This document shows positions 1 to 9,460 of a stretch of 64,000 nucleotides of DNA, piece after piece (the stretch's first letter is position 1; each line of letters begins with the position of its first letter). Source of the stretch: Anaerolineae bacterium (GTDB lineage: Bacteria; Chloroflexota; Anaerolineae; 4572-78; J111); the NCBI GenBank assembly GCA_023382535.1, contig JAHDWA010000044.1, positions 22,540 to 86,539 on the forward strand, written 5' to 3'. The position numbers and the translations under genes were made by a program. The notes beneath the pieces are model-generated. The model was given only the letters and a program-made list of their open reading frames with translations, was not told the DNA's origin and did not search any database.

Positions 1-1347
1 GTCGTAGGCTACGGCAGGGACGCTCCCGCCGAATTGCGCCGCACTGCCGATGGCAGGGTCATTGCCACCCTGTCCGGTCCACTCTACAGTGTAACCTTCA
101 GCCCTGACGAGGCCGGAACTCACTTTGTCGTGGGCTACGACGATGGTACTCCCGGTGAATTGCGCCGCAGCGCCGATGGTACGGTTATCGAGACCTTATC
201 CAGCCAGTCCGACTATTTCCGTGTGATCTTCAGCCCGGATAAGGCCGGGACTTACTTCGTCGTAGGCTACGGCAGGGACGCTCCCGCCGAATTGCGCCGC
301 ACTGCCGGTGGCAAGGTCATTGCCACCCTGTCCGGTCCAGCCTACAGTGTAATAACCTTCAGCCCGGACGAGGCCAGCACTTACTTTTTCGTGTACTATG
401 GCGATGACTCTCTTGGTGAATTGCGCCGCAGCGCCGATGGCAAGGTCATCGCCACCCTGTCCGGCCCAGTCTCTGATATAACCTTCAGCCTGGACGGGGC
501 CAGCACTTACTTTTTCGTGCGCTATAACGATGGTACTCCCGGCGAATTGCGCCGCACTGCCGATGGTAAGCTTGTACCTTTATCCGGCCCAGTCTCCAAT
601 ATAATCTTCAGCCCAGACGAGGCTGGAACTTACTTTGTCGTGGGCTACGACGATGGTACTCCCGATGAATTGCGCCGCACGACTGATGGCAAGGTCATCG
701 CCACCCTGTCCGGCTCAGTCTATAATGTGATCTTTAGCCCAGACGAGGCCGGAACTTACTTTGTCGTAAGCAGCAATATTATTGACACTCCTAACGAATT
801 GCGCCGCACTGCCGATGGTAAGGTCATCGCCACCCTATCTGGTCCAGTCCACAGTGTAAACTTCAGCCCAGATAAAGCCCACACTTACTTTTTCGTGCGC
901 TACAGTGGTAACGATTTCGGCGAATTGCGACGTACTACCGATGGTAAAATCATACCCCTGTCCGGCCCTGCTTACGATATGAACTTCAGTCCGGATGAGG
1001 CCGGGACTTACTTCGTCGTAACTTACGCTGACAGTCAATGTGAACTGTGGCAAGTTCATGACGAACCACGCCGCCTCGCTAAATTGGGGCTGGGTTTAGG
1101 GAACCCGTCTCAGGAAGGATTTCATTTTGATGTGACAAATGATCGGCTCATCACCTGGTACAGAGATGGGCGGGCCTACCTGCTGGATTTAGCCTGGCTG
1201 CGGGCGATGGGGGGCAAAGCAGGAGAGATGTCCATCCAAGAACTGGTGCGCATCGCCTGCGAAGGGCCGTTTGCCAGCGGGCTGTTTGACGAGGCGGAAT
1301 TGAAACCGTATCTGGCGGGGCGGGAGCCGCAGGTGTGCAAAAAATGA
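1..1347 (+). CDS. WD40-like beta-propeller repeat protein, 3' part (5' end outside window)
   Basis: The frame is open to the left edge, so the gene is truncated by the window; the TTG at 34 is not a credible start. At least eight repeats of about 40 residues follow one another, each of the form ELRRTADGKVIATLSGPV, then a short beta-strand, FSPDEAGTYFVV and a variable DDGTP loop. This matches the WD40/TolB-type beta-propeller pattern, which normally makes a protein-binding scaffold. The last ~70 residues (ACEGPFASG, a PYLAGREP motif and a final CKK) resemble the C-terminal tail of many bacterial WD40 proteins that end STAND/NACHT or kinase fusions, so the missing N-terminus may carry an effector or ATPase domain (inference). 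Repeats are near identical at DNA level: bases 1-49 recur exactly at 259-307, suggesting recent expansion. No signal peptide can be judged. Confidence 0.75.
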   Translation, partial: VVGYGRDAPAELRRTADGRVIATLSGPLYSVTFSPDEAGTHFVVGYDDGTPGELRRSADGTVIETLSSQSDYFRVIFSPDKAGTYFVVGYGRDAPAELRRTAGGKVIATLSGPAYSVITFSPDEASTYFFVYYGDDSLGELRRSADGKVIATLSGPVSDITFSLDGASTYFFVRYNDGTPGELRRTADGKLVPLSGPVSNIIFSPDEAGTYFVVGYDDGTPDELRRTTDGKVIATLSGSVYNVIFSPDEAGTYFVVSSNIIDTPNELRRTADGKVIATLSGPVHSVNFSPDKAHTYFFVRYSGNDFGELRRTTDGKIIPLSGPAYDMNFSPDEAGTYFVVTYADSQCELWQVHDEPRRLAKLGLGLGNPSQEGFHFDVTNDRLITWYRDGRAYLLDLAWLRAMGGKAGEMSIQELVRIACEGPFASGLFDEAELKPYLAGREPQVCKK

Positions 1348-1412
1348 CCGGACCCTTTGGCTTGGCTTAGGACAGGCCGGGGACCGGTGAAATAGATGAG
1401 GAATAACTTTCA

Positions 1413-2801
1413 ATGAACTACGACTACGATGTCATCGTTATTGGCAGCGGGCCGGGCGGAGAGGGGGCGGCGATGCAGGCGGCCAAGGCGGGCAAACGGG
1501 TGGCGGTGGCGGATGATTTTCCATTGGTGGGCGGCAACTGCACCCACCGGGCGACGATTCCCAGTAAGGCGCTGCGCCAGGCCATCCAGCAGATGGAGGA
1601 TACGCGGGATTTTCGCCGGGTAGATTATCCGGCGCTGCTGCAATCCGCGGCTTCGGTCATCAGCCAGCAGGTTGAGTTGCGCCAGAGTTTTTATGACAAG
1701 AACGGGGTGGACGTGCTGCATGGGTGGGCTGCTTTTACGGACCCTCATACCATTTCGATTAGAGCACCCACTGGCCTGACCCATACTTGCACGGCGGCCG
1801 GCTTTGTGATTGCCACCGGAGCCAGGCCCTACCACCCGCCCGACGTGGATTTTGACCATCCCCGCATCCTCGACAGCGACTCGGTGCTGCGGCTCAAGGT
1901 GACGCCGCGCTCGATGACGATTTACGGGGCGGGGGTGATCGGCTGTGAATATGCCTCTATCTTCCGCGGGCTGCGGATCAAGGTCAACTTGATCAACACC
2001 CGCGACCGGCTGCTGGCTTTTCTGGACGACGAAATTGTGGATGCCCTCAGTTATCATCTGCGCGAACATGGGGTGCTTATCCGGCACCACGAGGAGTATG
2101 ACCGGGTGAAAGCAGATGATGACGGCGTGACGCTTTATCTCAAATCCAACAAGCAGATCCGCAGTGATTATCTTTTGTGGGCCAACGGGCGTACCGGCAA
2201 CTCTGACAATATGGAATTGGAGGAAATTGGCCTGGAGTGCGACAGCCGGGGCAACATTGTCGTCAACCAGAATTACCAATCGGCTCAGCCGCACATTTAT
2301 GCGGTCGGCGATGTGGTTGGTTATCCCAGCCTGGCCAGCGCCGCCTATGACCAGGGCCGCTTTGCCGCTATTCACCTGATTTCCGGCAAATGTGAGGATC
2401 AACTGGTTAAATATATCCCGACCGGCATCTATACCATCCCGGAAATTAGTTCGGTCGGCCTGACCGAGCAGGAGCTGACCGAAGCTAAAGTTCCTTACGA
2501 AGTTGGCCATTCTCTGTTCCGCAGCCTGGCCCGCGCCCAGCTCAGCGGAAGGACGACCGGTATGCTCAAACTGCTGTTTCACCGCGAGACCCTGGAAATC
2601 CTGGGAGTACACTGCTTCGGCGCGCAGGCTTCGGAGATTGTGCATATCGGGCAGGCTATTTTAGCCCAAAAGGGCGAAGCGAATACCTTGATGTACTTTA
2701 TTAATACCACCTTTAATTACCCGACGATGGCCGAAGCGTATCGCGTGGCAGCGCTGAACGGCCTCAACCGGGTGCGAGGACGAGCAACTTCAGATGAGTA
2801 A
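1413..2801 (+). CDS. sthA: Si-specific (soluble) NAD(P)+ transhydrogenase
   Basis: A 462-residue flavoprotein of the pyridine nucleotide-disulfide oxidoreductase family. The N-terminal FAD site is [14 protein letters not shown]. The usual redox-active CxxxxC is replaced by [16 protein letters not shown], the arrangement typical of SthA/UdhA, which has only one of the two cysteines. A second Rossmann motif [13 protein letters not shown] binds NAD(P)[16 protein letters not shown] is the second FAD motif, and the C-terminal dimerisation domain is complete. SthA proteins move hydride between NADPH and NAD+ in the cytoplasm, usually to dispose of excess NADPH. A GAGGAA ribosome-binding site lies about 12 bases before the ATG. 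The last 8 bases overlap the start of the BtpA-family gene, so the two are translationally coupled. Assignment as SthA rather than another disulfide reductase rests on the modified active-site motif. Confidence 0.9.
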   Translation: MNYDYDVIVIGSGPGGEGAAMQAAKAGKRVAVADDFPLVGGNCTHRATIPSKALRQAIQQMEDTRDFRRVDYPALLQSAASVISQQVELRQSFYDKNGVDVLHGWAAFTDPHTISIRAPTGLTHTCTAAGFVIATGARPYHPPDVDFDHPRILDSDSVLRLKVTPRSMTIYGAGVIGCEYASIFRGLRIKVNLINTRDRLLAFLDDEIVDALSYHLREHGVLIRHHEEYDRVKADDDGVTLYLKSNKQIRSDYLLWANGRTGNSDNMELEEIGLECDSRGNIVVNQNYQSAQPHIYAVGDVVGYPSLASAAYDQGRFAAIHLISGKCEDQLVKYIPTGIYTIPEISSVGLTEQELTEAKVPYEVGHSLFRSLARAQLSGRTTGMLKLLFHRETLEILGVHCFGAQASEIVHIGQAILAQKGEANTLMYFINTTFNYPTMAEAYRVAALNGLNRVRGRATSDE

Positions 2802-3591
2802 TTTTCTAAAAGACAAAAAAACAGTCATCGGAATGATCCATGTCGAACCGCTGCCGGGAACGCCGAAGTTCAAGGGCAGCATGCCGGACATTGTCGCCAA
2901 AGCCAAAGCCGAGGCGCTGCTGTACAAAGAGGCCGGGATAGACGTGATCGCCATCGAAAATATGCATGACATCCCCTACCTCAACAAAAAAGTTGGGCCG
3001 GAGATCACGGCGGCTATGGCGGTGGTCGGATATGAGGTCAAAAATGCGACGGGGCTGGCCTGCGGGGTACAGATACTGGCCGGAGCGAATAAAGAAGGGT
3101 TGGCGGTCGCGCTGGCGGCGGGGTTAGATTTTATTCGGGCGGAAGGGTTTGTGTTCGGCCACGTAGCCGACGAGGGCTACATTGATGCCTCTGCCGGCGA
3201 AGTGCTGCGCTACCGGCGGCAGATAGGCGCCGATCACATCCTGGTGCTGACCGACATCAAGAAAAAACACTCTTCTCATGCCATTACCGCCGACGTGGAT
3301 ATTGTCGAGACGGCCCATGCCGCCGAGTTCTTCCTGAGCGATGGGGTCATTGTCACCGGGGTCGCCACCGGCACGGAAGCCAGCCTGGAGGAGTTGCAGC
3401 AGGTCAAAGCGGCGGTGCAAATCCCGGTGCTGGTGGGTTCCGGCGTGACCGTGGAGAATGTAGAGCGTTATCTGGCTGTAGCCGACGCCCTGATTATTGG
3501 CTCCTATTTCAAACAGGGCGGTCACTGGACCCAGACGGTAGATTTTGAACGGGTGAAAGAGTTTATGGAGAAAGTAAAGGCGTGGAAGTAA
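2794..3591 (+). CDS. BtpA-family protein
   Basis: 265 residues beginning [21 protein letters not shown], the conserved opening of the BtpA/SgcQ family (PF03437), with the later conserved stretches [13 protein letters not shown] and [16 protein letters not shown]. The latter resembles phosphate-binding loops of TIM-barrel enzymes. In cyanobacteria BtpA affects photosystem I accumulation, but the family is widespread in non-phototrophs, including a sugar-cluster paralogue (SgcQ), where its function is not established. Nothing photosynthetic is seen in the window, so a metabolic role is more likely (inference). The start overlaps sthA by 8 bases (ATG inside the sthA stop region). The stop codon TAA is itself part of the inverted repeat at 3584-3645. 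Confidence 0.85.
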   Translation: MSNFLKDKKTVIGMIHVEPLPGTPKFKGSMPDIVAKAKAEALLYKEAGIDVIAIENMHDIPYLNKKVGPEITAAMAVVGYEVKNATGLACGVQILAGANKEGLAVALAAGLDFIRAEGFVFGHVADEGYIDASAGEVLRYRRQIGADHILVLTDIKKKHSSHAITADVDIVETAHAAEFFLSDGVIVTGVATGTEASLEELQQVKAAVQIPVLVGSGVTVENVERYLAVADALIIGSYFKQGGHWTQTVDFERVKEFMEKVKAWK

Positions 3592-3645
3592 GAAGTAGGG
3601 AGTAAGAAGTAGGGAGTGTATCCCTACTTCCTACTCCTTACTCCC
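3584..3645. repeat. Inverted heptamer-type repeat between convergent genes, overlapping a stop codon
   Basis: Units of the form GGGAGTAAGAAGTA are repeated on the left arm. The complementary units (TCCCTACTTCCTACTCC) follow after a GTA loop, giving a long hairpin. It lies between the convergent BtpA-family gene and the cyclophilin gene. The BtpA-family stop TAA (3589-3591) lies inside the left arm. It may act as a bidirectional terminator. The same unit type recurs at 4162-4230. Confidence 0.75.
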
Positions 3646-3650
3646 TTAGA

Positions 3651-4139
3651 TTAACTCTCGGTAATGACCACTTCGTTCATCACATCCCCGTTTTTGAGGG
3701 AGTTGACCACGTCCTGGCCCTTGGTGACTTGGCCAAAGACGGTGTGCTTGCCGTCGAGGTGGGGCTGTGGGCCGTGGCAGATGAAAAACTGGGAACCGTT
3801 GGTGTTGGGACCGGCATTGGCCATGCTCAGGCTGCCGGTCTCGTGCTTTTGGCGGGGATTGCCGCGCGTTTCATCCTCAAAGCGGTAGCCGGGACCACCC
3901 CGGCCATCGCCGTTCGGGTCGCCGCCCTGGGCCATAAAGTTAGGGATGACCCGATGAAAGGTTAAGCCATCATAAAATTTATCGCGGGCCAAAAAGACAA
4001 AGTTGTTGACCGTTTTAGGCGTATCCTTGGCAAAGAGTTCCAACTGAATATCACCCTTGTTCGTCTTGATGGTCGCCTGATACTTTTTGTTGGCATCAAT
4101 GACCATATCCGGGTATTTACTATATTGTTTTTTAGTCAC
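3651..4139 (-). CDS. Cyclophilin-type peptidyl-prolyl cis-trans isomerase
   Basis: A 162-residue single-domain cyclophilin. Visible hallmarks are [15 protein letters not shown] (catalytic Arg and the substrate-binding FMAQGGD), [19 protein letters not shown], and the [12 protein letters not shown] stretch holding the usual active-site His. No signal peptide or membrane segment is present, so it should act in the cytoplasm as a proline isomerase in protein folding. It starts with GTG (4139), preceded by an AAGGAG ribosome-binding site eight bases upstream. It is transcribed toward the BtpA-family gene and downstream of the polysaccharide locus, separated from that locus by the 4162-4230 inverted repeat. 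Confidence 0.93.
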   Translation of the reverse strand: MTKKQYSKYPDMVIDANKKYQATIKTNKGDIQLELFAKDTPKTVNNFVFLARDKFYDGLTFHRVIPNFMAQGGDPNGDGRGGPGYRFEDETRGNPRQKHETGSLSMANAGPNTNGSQFFICHGPQPHLDGKHTVFGQVTKGQDVVNSLKNGDVMNEVVITES

Positions 4140-4161
4140 AGCATTCTCCTTATATAAATTT

Positions 4162-4230
4162 GGAAGTAGGGAATAGGGAGCAGGAAGTAAGGGAAAACCC
4201 CTACTCCCTACTCCTTACTTCCTACTCCCT
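4162..4230. repeat. Inverted heptamer-type repeat overlapping the end of the UDP-sugar dehydrogenase gene
   Basis: The left arm (GGAAGTAGGGAATAGGGAGC...) and the right arm (CCCCTACTCCCTACTCC...) form a hairpin with an AAAA loop region. On the minus strand the unit AGGGAGTAG supplies the last residue and the TAG stop (4222-4224) of the dehydrogenase. It is located between that gene and the cyclophilin gene and is a plausible end of the 26 kb polysaccharide transcript. Confidence 0.75.
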
Positions 4231-5577
4231 TTTTAATTCCAAAGGCGCACCCAGGCGGACAATTTTATGCCGGTTTTCGATGACGTGGCGGGTCGCATTG
4301 ACCGTATCCACCACCAGCGCCGCCGCATTGACGACCCACTTGTAGTCAATATCGCGATGCCCGGTGACAATGACAGTACAATCGGCCTGACTGAGCGTGG
4401 TTTCAGTGAGAGGGGTATTGGTAAAGGTGAGTTTGTCTTTGAGCACAATATCGCCGCCGACCCTGAAATGGGGTACATAAGGGTCGTGGTAAGACACCTT
4501 GGCGCCTGCGCGGATAAGCAGTTCGATGACCCGTTCGGCGGGCGAGTTGCGGGCGTCGTCAATGTTTGGTTTGAAGGCCACACCGAGAATAAGGACACCG
4601 GCATTACGCAGGGTTTTGCCGGCCTGGTTGAGCACCCGCCCGATAAGCTCGACGGTGTGATAGGGCATGTCCCCATTCACCTCAGCGGCCAGCTCGATAA
4701 AGCGGGTGTAAAAATCGTACTCCCGAGCTTTCCAGGAGAGATAGTAGGGGTCCACCGGAATACAGTGACCGCCGACGCCAGGGCTGGGATAAAAAGGCAT
4801 AAAGCCAAAAGGCTTGGTTTTAGCCGCCTCGATAACCTCCCAAAAATCAATCCCCATCCGTTCAGACAGAACCGCCAGCTCATTGACCAGGGCGATGTTA
4901 ACGCTGCGGAAGATATTTTCCAGCAGTTTGGTCATCTCGGCTGCCCGGGGGGAGGAGACGAGGTGAATGTGGGGGGTCAAGTAGGCTAACAACTCCCCGG
5001 TGAGCGCGGCCGACTCTTGGTTAATGCCGCCGACAACTTTGGGTGTGTTCTCAACGGTGAAATCGGTGCGGCCGGGATCAATCCGCTCCGGCGAAAAGGC
5101 CAAAAAGAAATCCTCTCCGGCGGTCAAGCCGGTTTCTTCCAGGATAGGTTGGACCACCTCTTCGGTGGTGCCAGGGTAAGTCGTACTCTGCAAGACAATG
5201 AGTTGTCCGCTGTGCAAGCGCGGGGCAATGCCGGTAGCCGCCTGGCGGACGAAGGTGAGGTCGGGCGCTTTCATCGAGTCAAATGGCGTGGGGACACAAA
5301 TAAAAACAACGTCAATTTCATGCAAAGCATTGTAATCGGTGGTTGCGGTGAGCAGGTTTGCTTCGGTTAGCGCGGCGACGTCAGTTGAGGGAACATCGGG
5401 GATATAACTGGAGCCGCCGTTGAGAAAGTCAACTTTGGCCTGGCTGGCATCCAGCCCGATAACATAATATCCGGATTTGGCCAAGCCGGTGGCCAGAGGC
5501 AGACCCACATAACCCAAGCCAATCACGCCGACACGGGCAGATTTATCTTTGATTTTGGTCAGTAACTGGTTGTGCAT
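4222..5577 (-). CDS. UDP-N-acetyl-D-hexosamine 6-dehydrogenase (WbpA/WecC type)
   Basis: A 451-residue nucleotide-sugar dehydrogenase. The N-terminal NAD site is GVIGLGYVGLPLA, CVPTPFD and SPERIDPGR mark the UDP-HexNAc branch, and the catalytic cysteine is in GVGGHCIPVDPYYL. The C-terminal UDP-binding half follows (GVAFKPNIDDARNSPAE). The reaction is two successive NAD-dependent oxidations of C6, giving UDP-GlcNAcA or UDP-ManNAcA. WbpA-type and WecC-type cannot be separated with certainty by eye. The presence of WbpB-, WbpE- and WbpD-like genes at 15652-18458 favours UDP-GlcNAc as substrate (inference). ATG at 5577 is preferred over the upstream TTG at 5595. It is the last gene of the locus, 21 bases or fewer after the polymerase stop. 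The stop codon lies in an inverted repeat. Confidence 0.88.
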   Translation of the reverse strand: MHNQLLTKIKDKSARVGVIGLGYVGLPLATGLAKSGYYVIGLDASQAKVDFLNGGSSYIPDVPSTDVAALTEANLLTATTDYNALHEIDVVFICVPTPFDSMKAPDLTFVRQAATGIAPRLHSGQLIVLQSTTYPGTTEEVVQPILEETGLTAGEDFFLAFSPERIDPGRTDFTVENTPKVVGGINQESAALTGELLAYLTPHIHLVSSPRAAEMTKLLENIFRSVNIALVNELAVLSERMGIDFWEVIEAAKTKPFGFMPFYPSPGVGGHCIPVDPYYLSWKAREYDFYTRFIELAAEVNGDMPYHTVELIGRVLNQAGKTLRNAGVLILGVAFKPNIDDARNSPAERVIELLIRAGAKVSYHDPYVPHFRVGGDIVLKDKLTFTNTPLTETTLSQADCTVIVTGHRDIDYKWVVNAAALVVDTVNATRHVIENRHKIVRLGAPLELKRE

Positions 5578-5598
5578 TGAGGAAATCTTCTCCAAAAC

Positions 5599-8500
5599 TT
5601 AACCGGCATTGGCTAAACGGGATTCGATATCGCTGATAAATTTTTCCCAATTGGCAGCCTCTGCGGCTGGAGCAACAGTTTGAGCTTGCTTGGCTGCGTT
5701 GAGAGCTTCCTGCAACTGCCCGTTTTGCTGGTACAAAATAGCCAGGTTTTTCAAGCTGTCATAATCCTCGGGCTTTTGTTGCAACACCTGCTGGTTGGCC
5801 TGAATAGCTTCATCCACGCGGCCTTGCTGGGCGTAAATAAAGGCTAAAGCGCTGTTGGCCTCAATATCATTAGGATTGGTTTGCAAAAGGCGCTGGTAGA
5901 GGGAGAGCGCTTGATCGAATTGTTTGAGACCCAGGTAAAGATTACCTAACTCGCGGAGCGTTCGATCTGACTCATCGCCGAGGGTGACTGCTTGCTGAAT
6001 AAACGGGACAGCTTGTTCGGGTTTGCCTTGCAGATTGTAAGCATGCCCAATGGCCCATTTCAAGGTCGTATCGGTGGGTCTTTCCAACGCGGTCTGCTGC
6101 ATAGTTTCCAGCAGACTACCCATTTTACCGGCCGAGACGTAGAAATTAAAGCGTTGATCTACAAATTGATCAAAAATATCACTCGATAGGGTGATAGCTT
6201 TACTGTGAGCTTTGAGGGCTTCGTCAACATTCTGCATCGCGGCGTAAGTATCGCCCAGCAACACCCAGGTGGGGGGATACTTGGGGTCAATCGAGATGGA
6301 GACTTGCAGACGCTCTACCGCTTTGGCGTAGTCGGCCAAAATATAATAGGTCTGCGCCCACAGATTGTGGTAAATAACGTTAGAAGGGGCCAGAACGGTC
6401 GCTTTTTCAAAGTAGTTCAAGGCATCCTGGAAGCGTGCCCGGTCGAAAACCTGGCCGAGCGTGAAATAATAACGGCCCATATTGCCGGTGTTATCCGGGT
6501 TGTAGCCGTTAATGCGGCGGGCTTCCAGGGCAATGCGTTCACCCTCTTTCCAGGCCGCCTCGCGCTGAGGCTGGTCAATGCGATTATCCTGGGCCATCAA
6601 CTGATAATCAAGGGCTAACATCAAATAGTAAAAGTCTTCGTCACTGTCAATGGAGCGGCCTTTTTCATGCAGGGCAATAGCCTCATTCCACTGGCCGCTG
6701 CTGCGATAACGCTCCCCTTCTTTTAAATAAATATCAGCCCGAACGACATCAATGTTTTTGAACCAAATCACGGCGATAACAGCCAAGGCCAGAGGCGGGT
6801 AAAGCCACCAATTTTCGGACCGCCAAAACGGCAGCCGCCTGGTTTGGCCCCACGACAGAATTACCGCAAAGAGCGCCATCAGGAGGAAGAGGAATATGTA
6901 AAAAAGAACAAGACCATTCGTCAGGATATTAGCCGCGGCGATGACATCAGTCATACTCGCTATCGTAACTCGCTGTCCAAATTGAATTTGATGGGCCAGC
7001 GTGTAGAAAAAGAAGTAACTCAAAGAGATAACCCCATAAAGCGCCGTGGCCCGAAGCCAACTAATCGGGCGATCGTTACTGGCCCGCCGTACCGCTAAAT
7101 CCGAGAGGGCAATCGCCAGCCCAACCAGCCAGGTGATGACCAGCATCCAGAGCAGGCTCATACTATCCTGATCGCCGGCGGTGAATTGAAATTGAGGCGT
7201 GAAAAAGTCAAAAGCCAGGATCATCAAAATGATGGCCATTGCCAGACCCTGGCCTCCAACCCAGGTATCTAACGTTTCACCTCGAGTCAGGGCTTCACGG
7301 GTTTTGCCTTGACTCACGGTAGCGGTCACAGCAGACCGCTTGTTGAGAGCGGCTTTGCGCTGCCGATTTCTTCGTTGCCGCCGGGTTTCGTAAGCTGCTT
7401 CTTCCACCAGTGCGGGTTCTGCGGCTGCGATTGCTTCGCTTGGCTCTGCTTCCCTGGCCGGCTCGCTCACGGTCTGAGAGGACGGCTGCGCCGTACGCGA
7501 TACCGCCACCAGCAGACCGGCGTAGACCCAATAATAAGTATAAGTGGCGGCGATGGAGAAGACGAAGTGAACCTCGATAAAGTGGCCGATCAAAGCACCC
7601 AGCAGGCCGATCAACAGGATGGCGTAGCTAAAGGTTTGGAGTTGATTGCCTGGGGTGTCGGGTTGAGCGATAAACCCTTGCCAAATTAAGTGAATGACCA
7701 CTCCGGCGATCAGGCCAAAGGGCAAACCCAACGGGGTAAAGGTCATGCCGCCATCGGCAAGATAGGCAGTGACCGCCCCGGTGATACCGCCCAAGATAAG
7801 CAGCGCGATCAGACGCCGTTTTGCTGCCACGTTGGGCGTCCAGCCCAGCCAGTTGAGGACATAATAAAACAGACTGATCATCAGAAAATAAAAAGCTAAA
7901 AAGCCCAAAACACCGGTGATGACCAGGCTGTCCATCGTTTCGTTGTGGGAGCGGTCGGCAGAGCTGCCCCGATTTTCCACATAGGCCAGTTCCGGGGGGT
8001 AGACGTAGGCAAAGGCGTTAAACATGGATTCGGGGCCATACCCAAGGATGGGTCTAATCGCATTAAACCGGTCCGGCGGGGCGATATCGTCGCCAGGGAT
8101 GCCCAAAGGCGGATGAGGGGCGACTAGCCGTATAGCTGCATCCCAGATGAGCACCCGAACTTTGCCTGTGCCTTCTGTTTCGATCACATTGCTGAGGCGG
8201 TCTACATAGGGCAGCCCGCGCAGGGGGTCCAGATAGGGGTCCAGGCTGGTGCCGCGCAGGTTTAAGGCGACCACAAAGCCGATGGCCAGCACAGCCAGAC
8301 CCAACCAACTGAGCCAGACCCAGCGCCAGCCGGTATCGCTGGCAAGCACAAAAATATATAAACCAAAAAAGCCAAGCAGGCCGCCAATGGCCGCGCCGAG
8401 GAGAGGGACCATCTCCCCTTGATAGTTCAGAGTAGTCAGGAGGTTTTGTAAGACCAGCCCAATCAAAAAACCAAGCCCACCTCCCGCAGCAGTAGCAATC

Positions 8501-9387
8501 CCCAGCGGACCTAACAGGCCCAATCCCAGGCCAATTTCCTTAAGCGAAAGACGGCTTCGATTAGGATGCTGCTGGCGGAGCAGTAAGAAGATGAGCAAGC
8601 CCATCACAAAAATAGCCCCCAGGATGCCCAGCATGGGGCCGCGGCTTTGGCTGAAAATAATGGTGATGATTTGAATAGCCAGGGTAAAGATGTAAACTGC
8701 GGCCAGAATCGTGTGTCCCCAGGAGGCATGTTCCTCCTTAATGATAGCGGTCATGGACTGGATGAGTCGGGTCAGGGTAAGCGGGACAACCATGATCAGG
8801 TACGAGGCGACAAAGATAGCGTTGCCCATGTTGGCAGCGACGCGGGTGGTTACATCACCGGCCCAGGGCAGGGGGTCAAGGCCATATTTTTGCACAATAC
8901 CATATAGGCTGATGGGGACACTGGTGACAATAATAGTCGTAATCAACCGTTCGACCTGCTCCTGGGTGCGTAAATTGCCGGCAATCAGGGCAAAGACCAC
9001 CATGTAGGAGAGGGCCGAGTACGTGCCTTGCATGCGCTGGTAGGAGCCCCACAGACTCACGGTGGGGGTAAGGGAAAAAATGGTGCTAATCAAATAGACG
9101 AGGATCAGGATGGTGGTTGGCAGAAAGAGGGGAATTTTGAGCCACTGCCGTACCCGCTCGCCTATAGATAAGCCCGCCTCACCTGGGTCGCTCATCCCCT
9201 TCTCAATAACTGAAATCAGCCAGGCCAGGATCATGATGAGAACAAGAGAACGAAGTAGAGTAATCTTATCAGGTTCAAAGGTGCGGGCAGAATAAATGTT
9301 GAAATAAAGCGGGACGGTGATGACCGCGGCCAGCCAGCCAGCCTCGATTATCTTGTCACAAAAAGTAGAGAGCTTTGTCTTATTCAA
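5599..9387 (-). CDS. Wzy/O-antigen ligase-type polymerase fused to C-terminal TPR domain
   Basis: At 1262 residues this is the longest protein of the window. About 15 hydrophobic segments run through residues 15-860. The Wzy_C (O-antigen ligase/polymerase) signature is in the region RFNAIRPILGYGPE to SHNETMDSLVITGVLGF, with the conserved Arg/His-containing periplasmic loop. A basic, Ala/Glu-rich cytoplasmic linker (ETRRQRRNRQRKAALNKR) follows, then more membrane segments. From about residue 890 to the end come at least seven TPR units (AEANSALAFIY-like A/Y/P-spaced helices). Such proteins polymerise or ligate lipid-linked repeat units at the outer face; the TPR part probably binds partner proteins. 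It starts at TTG 9387 with AAGGAA nine bases upstream. Polymerase versus ligase cannot be decided from sequence alone. Confidence 0.85.
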   Translation of the reverse strand: MNKTKLSTFCDKIIEAGWLAAVITVPLYFNIYSARTFEPDKITLLRSLVLIMILAWLISVIEKGMSDPGEAGLSIGERVRQWLKIPLFLPTTILILVYLISTIFSLTPTVSLWGSYQRMQGTYSALSYMVVFALIAGNLRTQEQVERLITTIIVTSVPISLYGIVQKYGLDPLPWAGDVTTRVAANMGNAIFVASYLIMVVPLTLTRLIQSMTAIIKEEHASWGHTILAAVYIFTLAIQIITIIFSQSRGPMLGILGAIFVMGLLIFLLLRQQHPNRSRLSLKEIGLGLGLLGPLGIATAAGGGLGFLIGLVLQNLLTTLNYQGEMVPLLGAAIGGLLGFFGLYIFVLASDTGWRWVWLSWLGLAVLAIGFVVALNLRGTSLDPYLDPLRGLPYVDRLSNVIETEGTGKVRVLIWDAAIRLVAPHPPLGIPGDDIAPPDRFNAIRPILGYGPESMFNAFAYVYPPELAYVENRGSSADRSHNETMDSLVITGVLGFLAFYFLMISLFYYVLNWLGWTPNVAAKRRLIALLILGGITGAVTAYLADGGMTFTPLGLPFGLIAGVVIHLIWQGFIAQPDTPGNQLQTFSYAILLIGLLGALIGHFIEVHFVFSIAATYTYYWVYAGLLVAVSRTAQPSSQTVSEPAREAEPSEAIAAAEPALVEEAAYETRRQRRNRQRKAALNKRSAVTATVSQGKTREALTRGETLDTWVGGQGLAMAIILMILAFDFFTPQFQFTAGDQDSMSLLWMLVITWLVGLAIALSDLAVRRASNDRPISWLRATALYGVISLSYFFFYTLAHQIQFGQRVTIASMTDVIAAANILTNGLVLFYIFLFLLMALFAVILSWGQTRRLPFWRSENWWLYPPLALAVIAVIWFKNIDVVRADIYLKEGERYRSSGQWNEAIALHEKGRSIDSDEDFYYLMLALDYQLMAQDNRIDQPQREAAWKEGERIALEARRINGYNPDNTGNMGRYYFTLGQVFDRARFQDALNYFEKATVLAPSNVIYHNLWAQTYYILADYAKAVERLQVSISIDPKYPPTWVLLGDTYAAMQNVDEALKAHSKAITLSSDIFDQFVDQRFNFYVSAGKMGSLLETMQQTALERPTDTTLKWAIGHAYNLQGKPEQAVPFIQQAVTLGDESDRTLRELGNLYLGLKQFDQALSLYQRLLQTNPNDIEANSALAFIYAQQGRVDEAIQANQQVLQQKPEDYDSLKNLAILYQQNGQLQEALNAAKQAQTVAPAAEAANWEKFISDIESRLANAG

Positions 9388-9460
9388 TCTTTATTCCTTT
9401 ATAGGGCAGCCCAGCGTCGTAATGAATTCAGGGTGAAACTCCAATATCATAACCTGATTC

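Noticed and set aside
1410..2645. A 411-residue open frame on the strand opposite sthA
   Set aside because: It mirrors sthA codons, shows no family motif, and sthA is unmistakable on the other strand. Similar mirror frames opposite pyrG (34366-35208), the class III aminotransferase (36429-37661) and moxR (54768-55649) are rejected for the same reason.
2794..3591. Evidence for photosynthesis from the BtpA-family gene
   Set aside because: The family is common in non-phototrophs and no other photosynthesis gene is in the window.
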